Both the position numbers and the translations under genes were made by a program. From contig JAFRQD010000058.1 of NCBI GenBank assembly GCA_017428785.1, forward strand, positions 60,385 through 124,384: a stretch of 64,000 bases of DNA, read 5' to 3'. The notes under the pieces were generated by a model that saw only the letters and a program-made list of their open reading frames with translations, searched no databases and was not told the DNA's origin. Positions 59,557 to 64,000 of the stretch are shown one piece after another. This stretch comes from Bacteroidaceae bacterium (lineage in GTDB: Bacteria; Bacteroidota; Bacteroidia; Bacteroidales; Bacteroidaceae). The first letter of the stretch is position 1; the number at the start of each line of letters is the position of its first letter.

Positions 59557-60639
59557 CTATTCCGCAGCAGATTTGTTCGCAAGCATCAAAACGCCCCACA
59601 CCAGCGTGTAGATGGCAATATCCATCAGCACGATGAACGGCATGAGGAAGTGGCATTGCCACAAGGCATAGTTGATGATGCAAATCAGGAGGAACAAAGT
59701 CAGGATGCACACCAAGGCTCCATGCATCGACAAACCCGTTTTCATCAGGATATGGTGGATGTGAGTCTTGTCGGGCACAAAGATGCCATGCCCCGTGAAA
59801 CGGCGTTGCAGAGCGACTCGCACAACATCCAGCACGGGTATCAGCAACAAGGTGATGGATATGAGCATCTGCTTCTCTCCACAATTCTCGGGAGCAATGG
59901 GATGCATGAGGCTCTTGATGCTCATATAGGCACAGACATAGCCCAGGAAAAGGCTGCCGGCATCGCCCATGAATATCTTCAGGCCGCCCACTTTGCCAAA
60001 GACATTGAAACACCAGAAGACAAGGAGCGAGCCAACTATCGCTGCGTCGAGCGAGGCGATGGCATGATTCTCGGAAAACACCACGGTATAGGCAGAGAGA
60101 ATCAGTATGCAAAGGCCCGAGGACAGGCCGTCGATGCCGTCTATCAGGTTGATGGCATTCACAATGACAAGTATCGCTATCACCGTCAGCACATAGCCTA
60201 CCCAAAAGGGTATCTCGTGTAATCCCAAGATGCCATTGAGGTCAGTAATGACAAGGTTGCACATGGGCAATAGTAGCGCTGCCACAATCTGTATCAGGAA
60301 CTTATGGGAAGCCTTCATGTTGTAGCGGTCGTCGATGAAGCCAATCAGATAAATCATCAATCCACCGAAAGTCATGGCAATGGTCGACACGCCAAACACA
60401 TATTCATCATTTCCCAACAAGACTTCCGTCCATGAGGCCAGGAAGAGCCCCACTACGGCAGCCGGCATGAAAATCAAGCCGCCTAGACGCGGAACGGGCG
60501 TACGATGCACCTTTCTCTCGTCAGGGAAGTCAAAGTAATTGAGAGTCTTACACGCCTTGACAATGAGAGGCAGCCCGATTGCCGTCACTATCATTGCCGA
60601 AAGGCACGCTACAAGAAGAGGTATTTCTGCGATGCTCAT
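59557..60639 (-). CDS. WecA/TagO-like undecaprenyl-phosphate sugar-1-phosphate transferase
   Basis: 360 residues with about ten hydrophobic segments. Family motifs: FPDERKVHRTPVPRLGG near 37-53, NLIDGIDGLSSGL near 162-174 (catalytic Asp pair region), GDAGSLFLGY near 222-231 (Mg site) and a cytoplasmic His-rich loop DKTHIHHIL near 286-294. It attaches HexNAc-1-phosphate to the lipid carrier undecaprenyl phosphate, the first membrane step of O-antigen, capsule or similar glycans. It is the last gene of the minus-strand operon that begins with GT2; the gap to the preceding gene is 47 nt. Confidence 0.92.
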   Translation of the reverse strand: MSIAEIPLLVACLSAMIVTAIGLPLIVKACKTLNYFDFPDERKVHRTPVPRLGGLIFMPAAVVGLFLASWTEVLLGNDEYVFGVSTIAMTFGGLMIYLIGFIDDRYNMKASHKFLIQIVAALLLPMCNLVITDLNGILGLHEIPFWVGYVLTVIAILVIVNAINLIDGIDGLSSGLCILILSAYTVVFSENHAIASLDAAIVGSLLVFWCFNVFGKVGGLKIFMGDAGSLFLGYVCAYMSIKSLMHPIAPENCGEKQMLISITLLLIPVLDVVRVALQRRFTGHGIFVPDKTHIHHILMKTGLSMHGALVCILTLFLLICIINYALWQCHFLMPFIVLMDIAIYTLVWGVLMLANKSAAE

Positions 60640-60686
60640 AAGCTATATTTGACTATTGATTGAATATTGGAACATAAGCCGCCGGC

Positions 60687-61121
60687 TTAGTATTTTCTGA
60701 AGGTTAGGACATCCTCCTCTGTAGTTCTCAGCACCATATTGCTGCCTGTCAGGACCTGGACACGGAAGATGCCGTCCGCCGGCACTCCGAAACCTGAGAG
60801 AACCGACATCGGCTGAACCGCATCATGCCCGTTGCCCACATACTCGAAGGGGTCATAGATAATAATTTCCTCTGGACTGGCTTTCATCAACGAACGGATA
60901 TAGTTCGGTTCTCCCTTCTTCTTGCGGAAACTGGCCATTTGGAGTTGGAAACTGTAGAATATCATGTCCTGCTTCGTTGCCTTCACCACATTGTCCTTGT
61001 CCCTCCATTCCGTCAGCTGCCACATGCCGTCCAGGTCGCCGTTGCAGTCCCACTTGTCGCAGCCTGTCGTGACAAATGCCATCACCGCCAGAAGGATAAA
61101 TATGTAATACTTCCGCCTCAT
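60687..61121 (-). CDS. Lipocalin-like lipoprotein
   Basis: 144 residues with a lipoprotein signal, MAFVTTGC (lipid-bearing Cys near 20). GDLDGMWQLTEW near 27-38 is the lipocalin-type GxW opening strand, followed by an 8-stranded barrel pattern. Its small size fits the lipocalin-like families common in Bacteroidota. It sits between Wzi and WecA-like genes, one nucleotide after the Wzi stop, so it is translated as part of the surface-polysaccharide operon. The ligand and role are unknown; it may assist the neighbouring outer-membrane porin. Confidence 0.75.
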   Translation of the reverse strand: MRRKYYIFILLAVMAFVTTGCDKWDCNGDLDGMWQLTEWRDKDNVVKATKQDMIFYSFQLQMASFRKKKGEPNYIRSLMKASPEEIIIYDPFEYVGNGHDAVQPMSVLSGFGVPADGIFRVQVLTGSNMVLRTTEEDVLTFRKY

Positions 61122-61122
61122 A

Positions 61123-62637
61123 TTATCTTGTCTTACGAATCCAACCGTCCCACGATACCGTCAGCATGCCGCCATTAGCGTTTCCCAGCAGACTCCCGTG
61201 ATTCAGTCCGTATGCTGCGGTGACGCTCAATTCCTTCAGCTGCCTGGGCCTATAGACAGCCTCCAAGAGCAGGAAATGGCCCTTCAGCGGGTCCATCACA
61301 GGCCTGTCGTAGGAACCCAGATTCCTCTCATAAGTATATAACATTCTCCACGACAACCAGTCGGTAGGACTTCCCTTGAGACCGACATGGTGCGCATTGA
61401 TGCGGTTCATCTTACAAGTCAAAGAGCCGCCCATGCCAGAGACGGAATTATACAGCGGCGAAAGGATGAGCGGATTGCCCATTACGAAGCCTCCATGCTG
61501 CCAGGAGCCATAGACATGATGGTCATAGTAACTATCCCTGGCACTGATCTGCAGAGGGTTCTCCACCGTCGCATCATGATAGATGGGGCCGCTCTGGTTC
61601 TTCGTGCCGTTATGCTCATAAACGAGAGTGCTCACATAGCGATTCTCGGGGAAGTTCACCTCGATGCCCAGCAGCATATCCTTCCAGAAACCATACTGCA
61701 TGCCCAGCTGACTATGATCCTCGAAAAGGTGGTCCATGTAGCCACCCACGCTCCAGTTCTTACCCGTCCAGTCTAAACGGACATGCCAGGAGCCGAGATG
61801 ATTCCCCACAGCATTGGAGAAGACATCATAGTCGTTCACGTCGCTCCCGCTTGGCACAAAAGCCTTCAGTAGGTTCCCGCCCAGTTTGACGCCTTGCTCT
61901 ATCCTGTTCCCTCTATAATCGATTACATTATAACCTTTGCCACCGAACTGACAAGCCATCTCCAGTCCCCACTTCAATGTCAGCGGGAACTTCTTCTCGT
62001 TGCCTATCTTCATGAGCAATGCCTTCGAATGGAACTTGCTGTCCTGGGTGTAAACGTAGGAAGTCCCGGCATTCCAATTGCGCTGCCACCTGTTGTCTGT
62101 ATAGAAGCCGTAAGCAATGTGCGCCTTGATTGCGAACCAGCCTTTCGTGCCGGGAACTGCCCAGAAGTCGGGCAACTCCAGCCTGACTTGAGGTATGGGA
62201 CGCGCATTGATGCCCAACGTCATACCCCCTGTGGAAAGCTCCTCGTTCTTGAGCTCCGAACACCTCTCCTTCTGTCCCAAAGAAAGTCTCAGCATCTTCC
62301 ATTGTACATCGAAAAAAAGTTGCTGGATGCAGAAGGTGCTATGGTTGCCATAACCCGTCACCATGTCTGCACCGTAACCTATGCCCCATTTCCTCGAGGC
62401 ATCTGACTCCACATCGCGCTTGATGTAAGTTCTGGCCATGAACGTGTTGTGGGAAAAAGTTCCAAGGCCATATCTATTGTTGGTGAACCAAAATGGCGTT
62501 TTGTCGCCATCGCCGAAGGTACCACGCAGACTTGCACCATACTGCACATCCTGTCCCAGACGCTTTATCTGGGCCTCAGTGCCTATAGACATCAGCAACA
62601 AGCACAGGAATGCAAATATGGCATTTCGCGTCTTCAT
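61123..62637 (-). CDS. Wzi-like capsule assembly outer-membrane protein
   Basis: 504 residues with a signal peptide (about 1-22, ending TEAQ). The mature protein is a series of alternating aromatic/polar strands (FWFTNNRYGLGTF, LRLSLGQKERC, WGLEMACQFGG, WHVRLDWTGKNWSVGGYMDH) that match the Wzi family of outer-membrane barrels, which bind and help anchor capsular polysaccharide. The final strand ends LTVSWDGWIRKTR, without terminal Phe. It overlaps the upstream GT2 stop by 4 nt (ATGA), a sign of coupled translation. The family call is reasonably sure; the glycan handled is unknown. Confidence 0.85.
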   Translation of the reverse strand: MKTRNAIFAFLCLLLMSIGTEAQIKRLGQDVQYGASLRGTFGDGDKTPFWFTNNRYGLGTFSHNTFMARTYIKRDVESDASRKWGIGYGADMVTGYGNHSTFCIQQLFFDVQWKMLRLSLGQKERCSELKNEELSTGGMTLGINARPIPQVRLELPDFWAVPGTKGWFAIKAHIAYGFYTDNRWQRNWNAGTSYVYTQDSKFHSKALLMKIGNEKKFPLTLKWGLEMACQFGGKGYNVIDYRGNRIEQGVKLGGNLLKAFVPSGSDVNDYDVFSNAVGNHLGSWHVRLDWTGKNWSVGGYMDHLFEDHSQLGMQYGFWKDMLLGIEVNFPENRYVSTLVYEHNGTKNQSGPIYHDATVENPLQISARDSYYDHHVYGSWQHGGFVMGNPLILSPLYNSVSGMGGSLTCKMNRINAHHVGLKGSPTDWLSWRMLYTYERNLGSYDRPVMDPLKGHFLLLEAVYRPRQLKELSVTAAYGLNHGSLLGNANGGMLTVSWDGWIRKTR

Positions 62638-63497
62638 TCTTTGCTATTCGCTTTCAGTTCCATCAGCAGCCTTTTGTTGAAGCGCCTTCGTCCCCTGTCA
62701 TAAATCCAGCCCCACTTGTTGAAGTACTTTATCACACTGACCATGTGCACCAACGACAAATGCCACTTGTGGTACGAGAGCCGGCTGAACCTGTGGTAAA
62801 TGCTGACATCCGGATAGAAAAGCGTCTTGTACTTCACATGAAGCCGACGGGTGAGGTCTGTGTCCTCGATATACATGAAGAAGCGCTCGTCAAACAGTCC
62901 CTCGCTCTTCAACGCACTCATCCTAAGGAACATGAAGCAGCCCGACAGATACGGCACATTCATTGTCTTGTCGTAGCCCGACTGTCTCAACTCGAACTTG
63001 GCATTCCTTCTGGCAATAAGCTTTTCGGGCAAGAAGAACCTGCCGAAAAGATCCAGAGGCGTTGGCAACAACTTGGCCAGGCGCTGCACCGAACCATTCA
63101 GGAAAAGCACCTTAGGCATGACCTGCGCGATACTTTCGTCCTCCTCCATCAAACGCCATAAAGCAGGAATCACTTCCGCTCCAAACCAGACATCCGGATT
63201 AACCACAAGATGATACTGACTGCCCTCATCCATCGCCTCGAGGAGAGCAACATTATGACCGCCGCCATAACCCTTGTTGGCCTGCCTGATGTATTTCAAC
63301 TGGAAACCCCTGTCCTGATGCTTCAGGAAATCCTCATCCTTGCGCATGTACTCCTGCAACTCACCCTCAAGACGGTCGAACGTATCACTATGGTCTATTA
63401 CCCATACCTTCTGAACCGGCGAAATGAGCAAACTGCGAAGAATACCTTCAAGGTCCAACAAGTTGTTATTATATGTTACTATCGAAGCGGTTATCAT
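62634..63497 (-). CDS. GT2-family glycosyltransferase (rhamnosyltransferase-like)
   Basis: 287 residues from the ATG at 63497; a TTG one codon upstream (63500) is a poorer start. The GT-A fold is visible: ITASIVTYNNN near 2-12, VWVIDHSD near 33, GYGGGHNVALLEAM near 75-88, YHLVVNPDVWFG near 93-104 (the DxD equivalent is NPDV) and SGCFMFLRMSAL near 183, then EDTDLTRRL near 208. This arrangement is typical of WbbL-like transferases that add rhamnose or similar sugars to lipid-linked glycans at the inner membrane. It is the first gene of an operon with Wzi, lipocalin-like and WecA-like genes. A 25-bp perfect palindrome sits 10 nt upstream of the ATG. Confidence 0.9.
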   Translation of the reverse strand: MITASIVTYNNNLLDLEGILRSLLISPVQKVWVIDHSDTFDRLEGELQEYMRKDEDFLKHQDRGFQLKYIRQANKGYGGGHNVALLEAMDEGSQYHLVVNPDVWFGAEVIPALWRLMEEDESIAQVMPKVLFLNGSVQRLAKLLPTPLDLFGRFFLPEKLIARRNAKFELRQSGYDKTMNVPYLSGCFMFLRMSALKSEGLFDERFFMYIEDTDLTRRLHVKYKTLFYPDVSIYHRFSRLSYHKWHLSLVHMVSVIKYFNKWGWIYDRGRRRFNKRLLMELKANSKE

Positions 63498-63506
63498 CAA
63501 TTAGTC

Positions 63507-63531
63507 TATTATCGTACATCGTACGATAATA
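63507..63531. promoter_or_regulatory. Perfect inverted repeat upstream of the GT2 operon
   Basis: TATTATCGTAC (63507-63517) and GTACGATAATA (63521-63531) are perfect complements with a 3-bp spacer. The repeat ends 10 nt before the GT2 ATG in an AT-rich leader (63498-63600) with no other recognisable site. It could be an operator or an RNA hairpin that covers the translation start. Confidence 0.6.
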
Positions 63532-63601
63532 TAACGGATAATACAAACATTTTATTGCACAATTACCCAATAATGTTAAACAATGCTAACAATTTCCTGT
63601 C

Positions 63602-63838
63602 TTAGATCATCTTTTCCCGCAACATATGACATGCAAATACCACAATCATCAGGCCAAAATTTCGGTAGTACCGTTTGTCTATCCCCTGGCACCACCTCTT
63701 TGCCCCCCTATATATATAATAAGGTATAATAAAACAGAGCAGAACCCAATAGAGAACAAAAGCATCCTCTCCAATCATACCCATCATTCCCATCATTCCC
63801 TTCTCTCCCATCTCTCCCATCTCTTCCATCTCTTCCAT
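63602..63838 (-). CDS. Possible small membrane protein (doubtful)
   Basis: 78 codons. The first 25 are encoded by a run of GGGAGAGATGGAAGAGATGG-type simple repeats and give a Met/Glu/Gly-rich peptide; the rest could hold two hydrophobic segments (YWVLLCFIIPYYIY and NFGLMIVVFACHML). A real start could be any of several later ATGs. It lies between the 5S rRNA terminator and the GT2 operon. The alternating hydrophobic and basic pattern suggests a genuine small membrane protein, but no family was recognised and an accidental frame cannot be excluded. The remaining 63498-63601 holds only the GT2 leader. Confidence 0.3.
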   Translation of the reverse strand: MEEMEEMGEMGEKGMMGMMGMIGEDAFVLYWVLLCFIIPYYIYRGAKRWCQGIDKRYYRNFGLMIVVFACHMLREKMI

Positions 63839-63920
63839 TCTGTTCTCTCCCCTTCGCCTTCCCGTCCCGTATGTTGCGATGCCATCGCAACCTTAGCAAC
63901 CACCACATCTACCACAACAA

Positions 63921-63955
63921 AAAAGCCCTCCGAGATTCCTCTCGAAGGGCTTCTG
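63921..63955 (-). terminator. Rho-independent terminator of the rRNA operon
   Basis: On the minus strand, AGCCCTTCGAGAGG and the following TCTCGGAGGGCTTTTTT form a stem-loop with a T-run. It lies directly after the 5S rRNA end. Confidence 0.9.
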
Positions 63956-63963
63956 CTAAAAAA

Positions 63964-64000
63964 ACGGCGGCTACCTACTCTCCCACGGGTGTGCAGTACC
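63964..64000 (-). rRNA. rrf: 5S ribosomal RNA, 3' end only
   Basis: The minus strand reads GTGGGAGAGTAGGTAGCCGC, the conserved 3' end of bacterial 5S rRNA with its GGGAGAGTAGG helix. The 5' part lies beyond the right edge of the window, where the rest of an rRNA operon is expected. Confidence 0.93.

Overview
The window looks like a chromosomal segment of a Bacteroidales bacterium, most likely Prevotella or a close relative. Four things point there. Promoters follow the Bacteroidota pattern (TTG or TTTG, about 20 nt, then TAnnTTTG). Shine-Dalgarno sites are mostly absent. Secreted proteins share a C-terminal tail of the form YNLxGQRLxKMQ-KGINI-KK-VK. The gene content is dominated by secreted glycoside hydrolases. 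No phage, integrase, transposase, CRISPR array or tRNA was recognised. The right edge cuts into a minus-strand 5S rRNA, so an rRNA operon lies just outside.

Layout. 1-10247 (minus): the body of a multidomain secreted SGNH hydrolase that runs off the left edge, then a 2188-residue fusion of a GH18 chitinase-like domain to an alpha-2-macroglobulin-like protein. 10396-16601: pepD, a secreted beta-prism/repeat protein, a ComF-like phosphoribosyltransferase and gdhA. 16843-24163: two large repeat-rich surface proteins with the shared tail. 24418-28170: a two-propeller GH43-like enzyme and a PAP2 phosphatase fused to a probable outer-membrane barrel. 28539-35879: panB and an AddAB-type helicase-nuclease pair. 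35911-50062: a run of carbohydrate-active enzymes (GH20, GH127, GH92, a lipoprotein, GH26, a TSCPD protein, GH16, GH38), fitting attack on mannan- or N-glycan-like substrates but with no SusC/SusD pair. 50071-57307: a carboxypeptidase-regulatory-like protein, a GH43 with GLUG repeats, a ThiE-like protein, prs and a second PAP2-barrel protein. 57439-63497: surface-polysaccharide genes, namely a membrane-bound nucleotide-sugar 4,6-dehydratase facing a compact operon of GT2, Wzi-like porin, lipocalin-like lipoprotein and WecA-like initiating transferase.

The most unusual content is not protein coding. Nine intergenic arrays each hold exactly four short palindromic cores at 21- or 22-bp spacing, about two helical turns. 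They fall into three sequence families: CCGC(AC/GT)GCGG, ACGCA-nnn-TGCGT and CACACGTG. They occupy gaps of every orientation. A second layer consists of short G/C-rich palindromic elements inside open reading frames (GH20 twice, GH92, GH43-like), where they add peptides without breaking the frame. The two GH20 copies match at 29 of 30 bases but are read in different frames. A third layer consists of simple repeats of 7-11 bp (for example CCATTGACC) both between and inside genes. Together these suggest a genome actively seeded by several small repeat families, at least two of which tolerate insertion into coding sequence.

Limits: assignments rest on motifs read by eye. Residue positions are approximate unless stated. 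Substrate specificities are inferred from family membership.
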